Numbered from the stretch's first letter, positions 1-7,239 are shown. The stretch is DNA of 14,498 nt from CAZIWW01 sp964543275 (GCA_964543275.1 CAZIWW010000021.1:1-14498), one strand, 5' to 3'. A program made the numbers and translations. Notes: generated from the sequence alone by a model not told the origin.

Positions 1-24
1 AAAAATTTGACAAGCCCTGAAATG

Positions 25-97
25 TGGACCGATGGGGATTCGAACCCCAGACCTCCTGCGTGCAAAGCAGGCGCTCTACCAACTGAGCTATCGGCCC
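25..97 (-). tRNA. tRNA-Ala (anticodon TGC)
   Basis: Read on the minus strand, the acceptor arm GGGCCGA pairs with TCGGTCC (one G-T wobble) and the discriminator is A. The anticodon stem CCTGC/GCAGG encloses loop TTTGCAC, giving anticodon TGC. The T-arm carries the usual GGTTCGAATCC core. The next bases are CAT, so the CCA tail is not encoded and must be added by the CCA-adding enzyme. A likely promoter lies 28 nt or more upstream. Confidence 0.97.
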
Positions 98-124
98 GAA
101 AATGAGCTGGTAAATAAAATAGAT

Positions 125-154
125 GCTATAATGCTATTTAAACTATAAACTCAA
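125..154 (-). promoter_or_regulatory. Putative promoter of tRNA-Ala
   Basis: On the minus strand, TTGAGT (149-154) and TATAGC (125-130) are separated by 18 nt, and a shifted TTATAG gives 17 nt. Transcription would start about 20 nt before the tRNA 5' end at 97. This is a pattern match only. Confidence 0.4.
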
Positions 155-207
155 GCGCCATGTATAAGCAAAGCTACCAAAAGTCCAACGATATTACAAG
201 TTTTCCC

Positions 208-252
208 AAAAAAAAGGGAGCAGGGAAGATTCCGTTGTCTTCTCTGATCCCT
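208..252 (-). terminator. Intrinsic terminator of the zinc-ribbon gene
   Basis: On the minus strand, a 15-position stem (238-252 with 215-229) has 13 pairs and two mismatches around an 8-nt loop. It is followed directly by eight T residues (208-215). It begins 7 nt after the TAA stop of the gene at 260-565. This is the cleanest rho-independent terminator in the window. Confidence 0.85.
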
Positions 253-259
253 TTAGTCA

Positions 260-565
260 TTACTCCTGTTGTCGTCTTCTAAGGAGACATATGCCCTCGT
301 CTAGTGGTAATTTTTTATGCTCATTTATAAGCCTCTGCAGTTCGATCAATGTTGGCAGCTCTTCCTCCTCAATTAAGGTAGCACCGCAAGACTGACAACG
401 CTCCCACTTAAGTTCTAGATTGTTCTTACAACAACTTGGGCAAGAATAAAGAAGTTTTTTATCTTCTCTATTCCTTATCTGAACTCTAAATCTGCAAGTG
501 CACGAGCAAGAGTACTCTCGCCAAACATCCATATTTTCTGGGATAACACACATACATTTAGCCAT
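260..565 (-). CDS. Small zinc-ribbon-like protein of unknown function
   Basis: A 101-residue protein I do not recognise. It has eleven cysteines. C42-P-S-C45 and C57-Q-S-C60 form a pair of CxxC knuckles typical of a zinc ribbon, and C20, C22 and C24 form a separate CxCxC cluster. The C-terminal third (about 62-101) has no cysteine except C93, is charged, and is probably helical. There is no signal peptide or membrane segment, so it is likely cytoplasmic. The ATG is fixed by a strong SD, AAGGAGG, six bases upstream (572-578). The gene stands alone between tRNA genes and has its own terminator. A metal-binding structural or nucleic-acid-binding role is possible, but nothing in the sequence proves it. 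Confidence 0.75.
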   Translation of the reverse strand: MAKCMCVIPENMDVWREYSCSCTCRFRVQIRNREDKKLLYSCPSCCKNNLELKWERCQSCGATLIEEEELPTLIELQRLINEHKKLPLDEGICLLRRRQQE

Positions 566-571
566 AGTCAG

Positions 572-578
572 CCTCCTT
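572..578 (-). promoter_or_regulatory. Strong SD of the zinc-ribbon gene
   Basis: AAGGAGG on the minus strand with a 6-nt spacer to the ATG at 565. It matters because most core genes in the window lack such a site. Confidence 0.8.
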
Positions 579-745
579 ATTTTTTTAAGTACAGAATGGA
601 TTTAATTGTAAACCAAAAAAAGCAAGCTTCAAAATTCAAATCGCTTTTTGTTCATTTTACCAGTTAAATAAATTTTCCGCAATCTCTCACAAACAATGAG
701 TGGCTTATTTATCGCCTCCTGCGAGAACTTAACTAGCCACCATTA

Positions 746-786
746 TAAAATAGTCGCCGCAAAGCGACACAAAAGTTTCGAATTTC
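746..786. repeat. Interspersed TCGC...GCGA repeat, copy 1 (divergent)
   Basis: Holds TCGCCGCAAAGCGACAC followed by AAAAGTTTCGAATTT. It resembles the copies at 924-980 and 4597-4635, which share TCGCGAAGCG, GGCACC or GACACC, then a T-rich TTTTGAG run. It lies in the gene-free spacer 566-844, where I see no gene. Confidence 0.5.
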
Positions 787-787
787 A

Positions 788-819
788 CCTGTCCGAAGTG
801 CAACATCGTTGCGGGCAGG
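788..819 (-). other. Hairpin downstream of tRNA-Ile
   Basis: CCTGTCC (788-794) pairs with GGGCAGG (813-819) with one G-T pair. Inside it, GCAAC (800-804) pairs with GTTGC (808-812) around a 3-nt loop. It starts 26 nt beyond the tRNA-Ile 3' end. No T-run follows on either strand, so it is a stable structure or processing site rather than a clear terminator. Confidence 0.5.
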
Positions 820-844
820 CAATTTAAGTTTTGAGTTTTTATTG

Positions 845-918
845 TGGGCATGCCTGGACTCGAACCAGGGACCTCTTCATTATCAGTGAAGTGCTCTAAC
901 CAGCTGAGCTACATGCCC
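845..918 (-). tRNA. tRNA-Ile (anticodon GAT)
   Basis: Minus strand: acceptor GGGCATG pairs perfectly with CATGCCC, and the discriminator is A. Anticodon stem CTTCA/TGAAG holds loop CTGATAA, giving GAT. The D-arm (AGCTCAGCTGGTTAGAGC) and T-arm (GGTTCGAGTCC) are canonical. The following bases are CAA, so CCA is not encoded. It lies 68 nt downstream of tRNA-Lys and is probably in the same transcript. Confidence 0.97.
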
Positions 919-923
919 AATGA

Positions 924-980
924 AATAATGTCGCGAAGCGGCACCAAAGTTTTGAGCTTTGAGTTTTGAGTTTTGAGTTT
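924..980. repeat. Interspersed TCGC...GCGA repeat, copy 2
   Basis: Begins AATAATGTCGCGAAGCG, continues with GCACCAAAG, and ends in tandem TTTTGAG/TTTGAG units. The first 30 bases match 4597-4635 almost exactly. It fills the whole spacer between the Ile and Lys tRNA genes. Confidence 0.7.
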
Positions 981-986
981 CCATTA

Positions 987-1059
987 TGGGTCGTGAGGGA
1001 ATCGAACCCCCGACCATCAGCTTAAAAGGCTGCTGCTCTACCGGCTGAGCTAACGACCC
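987..1059 (-). tRNA. tRNA-Lys (anticodon TTT)
   Basis: Minus strand: acceptor GGGTCGT pairs with ACGACCC, and the discriminator is A. Loop CTTTTAA sits in a stem of four pairs plus a G-A mismatch at the base, giving anticodon TTT. The T-arm GGTTCGATTCC and D-arm are canonical. CCA is not encoded. It is the first gene of a probable Lys-Ile tRNA unit. Confidence 0.96.
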
Positions 1060-1097
1060 GAAATGTTTTATATTCAAACATTCATTGACAACGTAAA

Positions 1098-1126
1098 ATA
1101 CTACTCCATTAGGAAGGCTTAGTCAA
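1098..1126 (-). promoter_or_regulatory. Putative promoter of the tRNA-Lys/tRNA-Ile unit
   Basis: TTGACT (1121-1126) and TAGTAT (1098-1103) are 17 nt apart on the minus strand. Transcription would begin near 1091, about 30 nt before tRNA-Lys. Confidence 0.5.
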
Positions 1127-1138
1127 TAAGTTCAGTAT

Positions 1139-1270
1139 AAAATCCAAAATTCAAAATTACAAATCCAAAACAAATTTAAATGACTGAAATTCGAAATTCT
1201 AAACCGTTTTGAGATTAGAATTTTGATATTTGAATTTATTCTGGACTTAGTGCTTTGGATTTTGGATTTA
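1139..1270. repeat. Long AT-rich imperfect inverted repeat
   Basis: The left arm reads AAATCCAAAATTCAAAATTA onward. The reverse complement of the right arm reads AAATCCAAAATCCAAAG onward, so the two arms can fold on each other. The element ends just before the stop of the membrane gene at 1277-1774, that is, at its 3' end. Repeats of this AAATCCAAAATTC style are, from memory, common in spacers of candidate-phyla genomes. It may act as a 3' structure or be a relic of a non-autonomous element. Confidence 0.6.
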
Positions 1271-1276
1271 CATTTA

Positions 1277-1774
1277 TTATCCCAGTCTCTTTCTCACCAC
1301 CGCCAAATACACAAGCGGGCCAAGCGCCCAAAGAAATCTGCTCAAATCACCCTCGAAGAACTTCTTAGCGGATGGAGTTATAAAATCTGCCAACTCTTTG
1401 CTAGGAAGCCAGCTTAATACAACCGACAATACTAAACCTACTACTAAAATACCGCCTATAAATAATTTTACCAAGAGAACGGTCCCATAGCCAGAAATAC
1501 TTCCTCGAATGACCTTTTGAAACAAAACCACAAAAGCTACAGCCAGCGCGATAAAGAATAAAACTTTATTCTGGGCGTCTTTTAAGAAATCAAAAGCAGC
1601 CAGAGTTACTATTGTAAACGAAGTATAAATCCCCAAAAAAGAAGTAAGTAGTCTATGACGCCCTAAAACAAAAGAAATTGCAAAACTTACCAGCAGAAAC
1701 AAAACTAAAAAACTGACATCGCCAGCCGCATTCCCTTTAAGACCTAAATTACTTACTAAATTATTGATATTCAT
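1277..1774 (-). CDS. Unknown multi-span membrane protein, 165 aa
   Basis: Not recognised. Hydrophobic stretches at about residues 18-38, 42-64, 70-86, 97-123 and 148-160 suggest four or five membrane helices with short loops. There are few charged residues outside the positively charged turns. No catalytic motif is visible. The ATG at 1774 is the first methionine, and no SD is seen before it. It is the last minus-strand gene before the tRNA cluster, 467 nt downstream of dnaJ, so co-transcription with the chaperone genes is unlikely. An integral membrane protein is well supported by composition; any function is unknown. Confidence 0.7.
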   Translation of the reverse strand: MNINNLVSNLGLKGNAAGDVSFLVLFLLVSFAISFVLGRHRLLTSFLGIYTSFTIVTLAAFDFLKDAQNKVLFFIALAVAFVVLFQKVIRGSISGYGTVLLVKLFIGGILVVGLVLSVVLSWLPSKELADFITPSAKKFFEGDLSRFLWALGPLVYLAVVRKRLG

Positions 1775-2114
1775 AGTATTTATTTCTGTTTTAAAATTTA
1801 CAGAACTAATTGGAATTTGATATCCTTTTCCCCGTCAAGCACCGGTTAAAACCACAGAAGCCAGTACGTTGGCTGTCAATGTCAACATAGCAACCAGCAG
1901 CAACTCTATTTTCCGTTTGTTTTTTGCCGCACAATACTAAATCACATAAACTACTTTAATTTTATAACAATATACTCGCTGCAGCAATACACGTAAAAAA
2001 ACGCTAAGAATCTTGCGACAGAAACAGCGTGCGTCGCCAGATGCTATATTAGCGGCACAGATTCCAATATAAACATACTTGCATAAATTTAAGTTGTGCT
2101 AATTCTAACATATG

Positions 2115-2185
2115 TTGATTTCAGCACAGAAAACAACGCAATAAACAGCATAAATTAAATTGGCTTCAGCGCAAAAACAATGCAA
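2115..2185. repeat. Pair of imperfect direct repeats, period 45 nt
   Basis: Copy A (2115-2141) begins TTGATTTCAGCACAGAAAAC. Copy B (2160-2185) begins TTGGCTTCAGCGCAAAAACA. They differ by four transitions and one deleted base. They lie in the spacer after dnaJ and upstream of the 165-aa membrane gene. Confidence 0.6.
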
Positions 2186-2222
2186 ATTAAAATAAAACAC
2201 TCTCGATAGCTTCAGCTACAAG
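2185..2222 (-). terminator. Possible terminator after dnaJ
   Basis: On the minus strand, CTTGTAGC pairs with GCTATCGAG (one bulged T, one T-G pair, 3-nt loop). A T-rich stretch AGTGTTTTATTTTAATTT follows. It begins about 20 nt beyond the dnaJ stop. The stem is short and the T-run is interrupted. Confidence 0.45.
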
Positions 2223-2241
2223 CCGCAAACTACAAGTTGTT

Positions 2242-3357
2242 TTATTCACATCCCCTTAATTTCTCAAATATCTCTTTCTCTTGCCTGCTAAGTCGAGTCG
2301 GCGTCTTAAGAGAAATTTTTACATAATGATCCCCGCGCCCATACCGGCTCATATGTTTTATTCCCTTTCCTCTTAGCCGAAATATCTCGCCCGATTGGGT
2401 GCCAGCTGGAATTTTCAATTTAACCTCGCCCTCCAGCGTTTCTACATTAATCTTATCGCCCAGCGCCGCTTGGGAAAAGGTTATTTTTTCTTCCGAATAA
2501 ACGTCATCGCCTTTGCGAGTAAATTTTTCGCTGGGACGCACATGAACAGTTACGTAAAGATCTCCGCTTTCTCCCCCGCGATCTCCGCTTTCTCCCAAGC
2601 CGCTAAGGCGAATAGTTTGGGAATCGTGAATGCCAACCGGGACTTTGATTTTGATTTTCTCATATTTCCGCATTCTGCCGTCGCCGCCGCATTGGCTGCA
2701 TTTCTTCTCCGGCACTTTGCCTTCTCCATGACAGTCCGGACAAGTGCTGACTTGAGAAAAAGTTCCTAAAATCGTTCGCCGACTGGTTGTTATTTCACCG
2801 GTCCCATGACAAGTAGGGCATTCAACCTTTTTATATCCCGGCTCTACTCCATCACCATTACAACGTGAACACTTAACTCTTTTATAAAGTTCAATTTCTT
2901 TCTCAACGCCTCTAGCCATCTCTTCAAAATCTATTTCCAGATCTATCTGAATATCTTCTCCGCGCCAACTTCGTTTTCTCCTCGCGGCGCCGCCAAACCC
3001 AGCTTGAGAAAAGATATCTCCAAAAATATCCTCAAAACCTGAAAAATTTCCTCCACCGCGCCCAAATTCAAAATTAAACCCATTAGCAAAAGACGAGAAA
3101 TCCCTAAAACCATCAAATCCACGAAAGCCACCGCCGGCCTGGGCCTGTTCAAAAGTCTGTCCAAACTGATCGTATTGAGATCTCTTTTCCCTATCCGACA
3201 AAACTTGGTAAGCTTCATTGACTTCCTTAAATTTCTTCTCGTCGCCTCCTGATTTATCCGGGTGATACTTATGAGCCAGCTTTCTATAAGCTTTCTTTAT
3301 ATCATCGTCGGACGCGTCTTTTGAAACGCCGAGAATGTTGTAGTAATCTTTGGACAT
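2242..3357 (-). CDS. dnaJ: Chaperone DnaJ (type I Hsp40)
   Basis: Co-chaperone that delivers unfolded proteins to DnaK and stimulates its ATPase. All parts of a type I DnaJ are present: J-domain at residues 1-68 with HPD at 32-34; a Gly/Phe-rich linker to about 125; a zinc-binding region with four CxxCxGxG motifs (CSRCNGDG, CPTCHGTG, CPDCHGEG, CSQCGGDG); and the C-terminal substrate-binding and dimer domains. The length of 371 residues is normal. I chose ATG 3357 (MSKDYYNILGVS), because an in-frame methionine 11 codons upstream would add a tail not found in DnaJ. No SD is visible before either start. It follows dnaK with one unknown membrane gene in between. No CIRCE was seen upstream. Confidence 0.97.
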   Translation of the reverse strand: MSKDYYNILGVSKDASDDDIKKAYRKLAHKYHPDKSGGDEKKFKEVNEAYQVLSDREKRSQYDQFGQTFEQAQAGGGFRGFDGFRDFSSFANGFNFEFGRGGGNFSGFEDIFGDIFSQAGFGGAARRKRSWRGEDIQIDLEIDFEEMARGVEKEIELYKRVKCSRCNGDGVEPGYKKVECPTCHGTGEITTSRRTILGTFSQVSTCPDCHGEGKVPEKKCSQCGGDGRMRKYEKIKIKVPVGIHDSQTIRLSGLGESGDRGGESGDLYVTVHVRPSEKFTRKGDDVYSEEKITFSQAALGDKINVETLEGEVKLKIPAGTQSGEIFRLRGKGIKHMSRYGRGDHYVKISLKTPTRLSRQEKEIFEKLRGCE

Positions 3358-3392
3358 AATTCTGTTGAAATTAAAACAAAAATAAAACAATA

Positions 3393-3471
3393 AATTTCTA
3401 TGAATTTCGCAAAGCGAATTTCAACCTAATTTCAAAATTCACAGAAATTAAGTGGAAATTAGATAGAAATT
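3393..3471. repeat. Nested inverted repeat upstream of dnaJ
   Basis: The outer arms AATTTCTAT (3393-3401) and ATAGAAATT (3463-3471) are perfect complements. The inner arms CTAATTTC (3426-3433) and GAAATTAG (3455-3462) are too. Between the left arms, GAATTTCGC-AAA-GCGAATTTC forms a further near-palindrome. The element fills most of the spacer between the 338-aa membrane gene and dnaJ. Confidence 0.65.
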
Positions 3472-3497
3472 AATTGCTTCAATCCCGCGCTTAGACT

Positions 3498-4514
3498 TCA
3501 TAAACTATACTCTACCGTCTTTACTCTCCTCGTCTCCGTCTTCAGCTCCACTACTCCGCAGTGAACAAATAGCCTAATGAGACCAATAACTACCATTTCT
3601 GAAAATACTCTTACCACGAAACCAATCACCTTAGCCGTTAAAAATATTCCCAAAGCAATTAAGATGGGAAGAAAAATTTTGCTGGACGATTCGGCCAAAA
3701 AGTCTCTCTGCTTAAATTTGACATATCTTACTAAAAAATCTTTTACTTTTTCGTCGCCTTTCACTTCAACGCCAAGCTGTTCGGAAATTTTTTGCTTGGA
3801 CAATTCCAAACTCTCTTTTTCCAGCATACCAATCATTCCCTCGTCAACCGCGATATTTCCAGCTAAAGGAGCCGGTAATTGTTCCTTAAGACTAGGTATA
3901 TCTCCGCCGAGATCAGACTTTGACTGGCTTTTGATTAAATACTCGTCCATAGTAATCCCGCTCTCTATGTCCGCTATTATCTCTTTTTTGTCCGGAAACA
4001 TCTGACCCGCCCCCTTCAACGACCAGTCAACCAGTTTTTCCATCGATTTGGAACTTCCGCTTGAATCTAAAAACGATTTTCCTTCGTCAGACGAAAAGTA
4101 ATAGGCGAAAGCAATTACAATGCATACCGCCGTTACAAAAAACTTCAATCCATAATTTACAGCACGGAAGAAACTAAGCCTTGGTCCGTAAATCAATTCT
4201 TCTTTTATCTTACTTTCAGCCGCGGCGAACATAAGAAAAGCCGCCAACAGCGCCAATACCGACAAGTTCAGCCCTAGGAAAAAAATATAGCCCGCCAGCG
4301 ACAAAACAAAAGAACCGTAGATTAAGCGCTTGCCTTTAATCAAAGCGCAAGCTAGAGAAAAAAGAACCGACCAAATGAAAAACGCGGCGATCGGCAGAAT
4401 CCAAACATACTCATCGACTTTCCCTAAAATAGAATTGCTAATCGTCCACCAGCTTACCCACGCCGCCGCCACATTCAAAACCAGAATGATATAAGCGAAG
4501 TTTTTATTTTTCAT
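3498..4514 (-). CDS. Unknown membrane protein with a large soluble domain, 338 aa
   Basis: Not recognised. The N-terminal half has about five hydrophobic helices (near residues 6-28, 36-59, 65-83, 84-100 and 118-142). A soluble region of about 140 residues (143-280) is charged and probably helical. The C-terminus has one or two more helices (about 282-303 and 306-322). No enzyme motif, cysteine cluster or nucleotide-binding loop is visible. The ATG at 4514 gives a natural N-terminus (MKNKNFAYIILVL), and there is no SD. Its place between dnaK and dnaJ, 179 nt after dnaK and 140 nt before dnaJ, is suggestive, but the spacers hold repeats. It could be an unrelated insertion into the locus or a membrane partner of the chaperones. 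Confidence 0.75.
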   Translation of the reverse strand: MKNKNFAYIILVLNVAAAWVSWWTISNSILGKVDEYVWILPIAAFFIWSVLFSLACALIKGKRLIYGSFVLSLAGYIFFLGLNLSVLALLAAFLMFAAAESKIKEELIYGPRLSFFRAVNYGLKFFVTAVCIVIAFAYYFSSDEGKSFLDSSGSSKSMEKLVDWSLKGAGQMFPDKKEIIADIESGITMDEYLIKSQSKSDLGGDIPSLKEQLPAPLAGNIAVDEGMIGMLEKESLELSKQKISEQLGVEVKGDEKVKDFLVRYVKFKQRDFLAESSSKIFLPILIALGIFLTAKVIGFVVRVFSEMVVIGLIRLFVHCGVVELKTETRRVKTVEYSL

Positions 4515-4596
4515 TTTAATAACAGCTCAAATCTCAAAGCGCAAGGTTCAAAACCGCAACTCAAAACTTAAAGCTTAGATGAAACCTAGTGTTATA

Positions 4597-4635
4597 ATAA
4601 TGTCGCGAAGCGACACCAAAATTTTGAGTTTTGAG
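4597..4635. repeat. Interspersed TCGC...GCGA repeat, copy 3
   Basis: AATAATGTCGCGAAGCG, then ACACCAAAA and TTTTGAGTTTTGAG. It is nearly identical to 924-980, which lies between two tRNA genes, and sits in the spacer downstream of dnaK. The TCGC-GAA-GCGA core is a tiny palindrome. Confidence 0.7.
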
Positions 4636-4693
4636 CTCGTTCGACTTCCTCGCATATGTTCTAGAGTAAGCCCAATCCCACTCCAACAAGAAA

Positions 4694-6607
4694 CTATTTT
4701 TCTTCCTTCTTATCATCATCTACAATCTCCCCCTCTTTCGCTTCGTTTTCTTTCTTTTCCTCTTTCCTCTCTCCGCCGTCGGGAGCCGACTTTTGCTGTT
4801 CGGCTTGGGCAGCCCGATATAACTCCTGACCGATTTTCTGCGCTTCCTGCGACAATTCTTGCGCAGCTTTCTTAATGGCTTCGATATCGTCGCCGTCCTT
4901 CACTTTCTTGAGAGCCTCGATTTTTTCTTCAACTGGCTTTTTTTTGTCGGCGGAAATTTTATCTCCGGCGTCGCGCAGAGCTTTTTCGGTGGTGTAAATT
5001 AAAGTGTCAGCCATATTTTTAGTCTCGACTGCCTCCTTCTTCTTCCTATCCTCTTCAGCGTGAGCTTCGGCTTCCTTAGCCATTCTTTCCACTTCCTCTT
5101 TGGAAAGTCCGGTTGAGGCTTCGATTCTAATGGACTGCGACTTCCCGGTAGCTTTATCCTTGGCCGATACATTTAAAATTCCGTTAGCGTCAATGTCGAA
5201 AGTTACTTCCACTTGGGGAACGCCCCGCGGAGCCGGAGGGATTCCGTCCAGAATAAATCTCCCCAAAGTTTTGTTGTCCGCCGCCATTTCCCGTTCGCCC
5301 TGCAGCACGTGAATCTCCACGCTGGGCTGATTGTCAGCCGCCGTTGAAAAAATCTGCGACTTGGAAGTGGGCACAGTGGTATTGCGGGGAATAAGCGGAG
5401 TTCTAACTCCGCCCAAAGTCTCAATCCCAAGGGTCAAAGGCGTTACATCCAAAAGCAAAACATCTTTAACCTCGCCGCCTAAAACCCCTCCCTGAATGGC
5501 AGCGCCGAGAGCCACCACTTCGTCCGGATTGACAGTCGCGTTAGGCTTCTTGTTAAAAAACTTTTCCACAGTTTGCATCACCAGCGGCATCCTGGTCATC
5601 CCGCCCACCATAATCACTTCGTTTATATCATTTGCCGAGAGTTTCGCATCTTCCAAAGATTTCTTGCACGGCTCCAATGTTTTCTCAACTAAATCTCCAA
5701 CTAATTCCTCCAACTTAGCCCGCGTCAGTTTCATTACTAAATGCTTTGGGCCGCTGGCGTCAGAAGTGATAAAGGGCTGATTGATTTCTGTTTCCACAGA
5801 CGAAGAAAGCTCGACCTTTGCTTTCTCTGCCGCTTCTTTAATTCTCTGAAGAGCCAAAGAATCCTTGGACAAATCAATCCCGTTTTCTTTTTTAAATTCA
5901 TCAATAATCCAGTTAATGACTCGCTGGTCGAAATCGTCGCCGCCCAGATGAGTATCTCCGTTGGTGGCTCTCACTTCCACCGTATCGTCGCCAACTTCCA
6001 AAATGGAAATGTCAAAAGTCCCGCCGCCTAAATCGTAAACGGCGATTTTTTCGTTTACCCTCTTGTTAAATCCGTAAGCTAAAGCGGCCGCCGTCGGTTC
6101 GTTGATGATTCTTTTAACCGTCAAACCGGCAATCTCGCCAGCTTCTTTAGTGGCTTTTCTCTGTGAATCGTCAAAATAGGCCGGGACGGTAATCACCGCT
6201 TCGGTAATTTTTTCCCCCAGTTTTTCTTCGGCGTCGACCTTAAGCTTCTGAAGAATCATCGCCGAAATTTCCTGCGGGGTGTATTCCTTACCGCCCATCT
6301 TCACCTTCACTCCTCCGTTAGCCTTCACAATTTTATACGGCATCAGCTTCACATCGCGTTGTATTTCCTCATCTTCGTAACGGCGACCAATAAGACGTTT
6401 TATGGAAAACAAAGTATTTTCCGGATTAGTAACCGCTTGGCGCTTGGCTAAAAGTCCGACTAACCTCTCGTTGGATTTTGAAACTGCCACCATAGATGGA
6501 GTAGTTCTTGACCCTTCCTTATTTTCAACAATTCTTGGTTCCCCTCCTTCAACCACCGCCATAGCGGAGTTGGTTGTTCCGAGATCGATTCCTAGTATTT
6601 TGCTCAT
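4694..6607 (-). CDS. dnaK: Chaperone DnaK (Hsp70)
   Basis: ATP-driven chaperone of the cytoplasm that works with DnaJ and GrpE. The nucleotide-binding domain has GIDLGTTNS (6-14), VPAYFDDSQR (141-150), DLGGGTFD (192-199) and VIMVGGMTRMP (331-341). The hydrophobic linker DVLLLDV (382-388) leads to the substrate-binding domain and helical lid. The C-terminal tail is acidic and lysine-rich, ending DDDKKEEK. The length of 637 residues is normal. I chose ATG 6607 (MSKILGIDLG) over a methionine five codons upstream, because DnaK proteins begin there. No SD precedes it. No CIRCE lies in the 208-nt spacer to hsp20, so HrcA control would have to come by read-through or be absent. Confidence 0.98.
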   Translation of the reverse strand: MSKILGIDLGTTNSAMAVVEGGEPRIVENKEGSRTTPSMVAVSKSNERLVGLLAKRQAVTNPENTLFSIKRLIGRRYEDEEIQRDVKLMPYKIVKANGGVKVKMGGKEYTPQEISAMILQKLKVDAEEKLGEKITEAVITVPAYFDDSQRKATKEAGEIAGLTVKRIINEPTAAALAYGFNKRVNEKIAVYDLGGGTFDISILEVGDDTVEVRATNGDTHLGGDDFDQRVINWIIDEFKKENGIDLSKDSLALQRIKEAAEKAKVELSSSVETEINQPFITSDASGPKHLVMKLTRAKLEELVGDLVEKTLEPCKKSLEDAKLSANDINEVIMVGGMTRMPLVMQTVEKFFNKKPNATVNPDEVVALGAAIQGGVLGGEVKDVLLLDVTPLTLGIETLGGVRTPLIPRNTTVPTSKSQIFSTAADNQPSVEIHVLQGEREMAADNKTLGRFILDGIPPAPRGVPQVEVTFDIDANGILNVSAKDKATGKSQSIRIEASTGLSKEEVERMAKEAEAHAEEDRKKKEAVETKNMADTLIYTTEKALRDAGDKISADKKKPVEEKIEALKKVKDGDDIEAIKKAAQELSQEAQKIGQELYRAAQAEQQKSAPDGGERKEEKKENEAKEGEIVDDDKKEEK

Positions 6608-6641
6608 AGTAATAAATTTCATTAATAATTAGATAACATCA

Positions 6642-6733
6642 GTTATTGACCGTTAGTTAAATTACGAGTCTTTGGTCGTTTGAGAAAATATCTAAGGAGC
6701 TATAATCAAACAATCAAACTAACTGCTAATAAC
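6642..6733. repeat. Imperfect inverted repeat between hsp20 and dnaK
   Basis: The outer arms 6642-6658 (GTTATTGACCGTTAGTT) and 6717-6733 (AACTAACTGCTAATAAC) are complementary at 14 of 17 positions. Motifs such as TTATTGACCGTTAG and AGTCTTTGGTCG recall the repeat at 7262-7390. Confidence 0.5.
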
Positions 6734-6765
6734 CTCTATCGCTAACGATCTAAAACTTCCCCATC

Positions 6766-6793
6766 TTCCTCCCAAGATTAAACTTGGGAGGAA
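6766..6793 (-). other. Perfect 11-bp hairpin after hsp20
   Basis: TTCCTCCCAAG (6766-6776) and CTTGGGAGGAA (6783-6793) are perfect complements around a 6-nt loop. It is 22 nt beyond the hsp20 stop. On the minus strand only a weak TTTT follows 10 nt later, so it may be a partial terminator or an mRNA-stabilising 3' structure that lowers transcription into dnaK. Confidence 0.7.
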
Positions 6794-6815
6794 ATTGCGA
6801 AAGTCAGCCGCAAGT

Positions 6816-7232
6816 TTATTTCCCTTTCACCTTTACCGCGATCCTCTTAGGCTTGGCTTCTTCAGCTTTGGGCAAAGTAATCTTAAGCATTCCTTTTTCG
6901 TAATCGGCTACAGCCTTATCGCCCTTAACCGACATTGGAAGAACCACTGACCGTGAGAAACTTCCCTCTCTAATTTCCTTGCGGTAATAATCCTCTTTCT
7001 TGACTTCCTTCTTTTCATCGCGTCTGCCGCTCACCGTCAAAACATCATTTTCAATACTAATATTGATTTTGTCGGCGTCTATCTTCGGCACCGCCATTTC
7101 CACAATGACATTGTTTTTGTTCTGATAAATATCAGCCGCGGGCATAAAACCGGCGCTGGGCCACATCTCTTCCTCAAAAAACCTGTCAATATCCATAAAC
7201 GGAGACCATTGTATTAAATCTCTCCTGCTCAT
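6816..7232 (-). CDS. Small heat-shock protein Hsp20 (alpha-crystallin family)
   Basis: ATP-independent holdase that binds unfolding proteins and hands them to DnaK. The alpha-crystallin domain covers about residues 29-122. It includes the start strand PAADIYQNKNNVIVEMAVP, the VSGRRDEK loop, and the family signature near its end (YEKGMLKITLPK). A C-terminal RIAVKV holds an I-x-V motif used for oligomer contacts. The length of 138 residues is typical. The start is fixed by a strong SD, GAGGAGGTG (7240-7248), about eight bases upstream. It lies between grpE (160-nt spacer) and dnaK (208-nt spacer), and a strong hairpin follows its stop. It is one of few genes here with an SD, which points to high translation. 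Confidence 0.95.
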   Translation of the reverse strand: MSRRDLIQWSPFMDIDRFFEEEMWPSAGFMPAADIYQNKNNVIVEMAVPKIDADKINISIENDVLTVSGRRDEKKEVKKEDYYRKEIREGSFSRSVVLPMSVKGDKAVADYEKGMLKITLPKAEEAKPKRIAVKVKGK

Positions 7233-7239
7233 TTATTTT

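Larger units (their letters stand above)
1775..2241. other. 467-nt stretch without a recognisable gene
   Basis: The stretch lies between dnaJ and the 165-aa membrane protein. It contains a terminator-like hairpin just after dnaJ, two 45-nt-spaced direct repeats (2115-2141 and 2160-2185), and a 10-nt palindrome AACATATGTT near 2107. No frame holds more than a few dozen codons with a start. I looked for tmRNA, SRP RNA and RNase P RNA signatures and saw none. Confidence 0.6.

Noticed and set aside
924..980. Tandem TTTTGAG units as a possible CRISPR array
   Set aside because: The units are 7-8 nt with no spacers between them, and no cas gene is nearby.
883..1077. 64-codon minus-strand reading frame over the tRNA region
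   Set aside because: It runs straight through tRNA-Lys and part of tRNA-Ile; the translated sequence is the tRNA sequence.
1835..1936. Minus-strand micro-frame KNKRKIELLLVAMLTLTANV... that looks like a basic plus hydrophobic membrane peptide
   Set aside because: It has no ATG or GTG before the hydrophobic part, no SD, and only about 33 codons, so it may be chance in AT-rich DNA.
1775..2241. Housekeeping RNA (tmRNA, SRP RNA, RNase P RNA) in the gene-free stretch
   Set aside because: None of the conserved core sequences of these RNAs is visible on either strand.
2395..3218. Frames at 2395-2769 (+) and 2943-3218 (-) inside dnaJ
   Set aside because: Shadows of the dnaJ frame with no start signals and no recognisable protein character.
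4579..6632. Several plus-strand frames opposite dnaK, and one minus-strand frame at 5203-5430
   Set aside because: They lie antisense or out of frame to a clearly functional dnaK and show no domain-like sequence.
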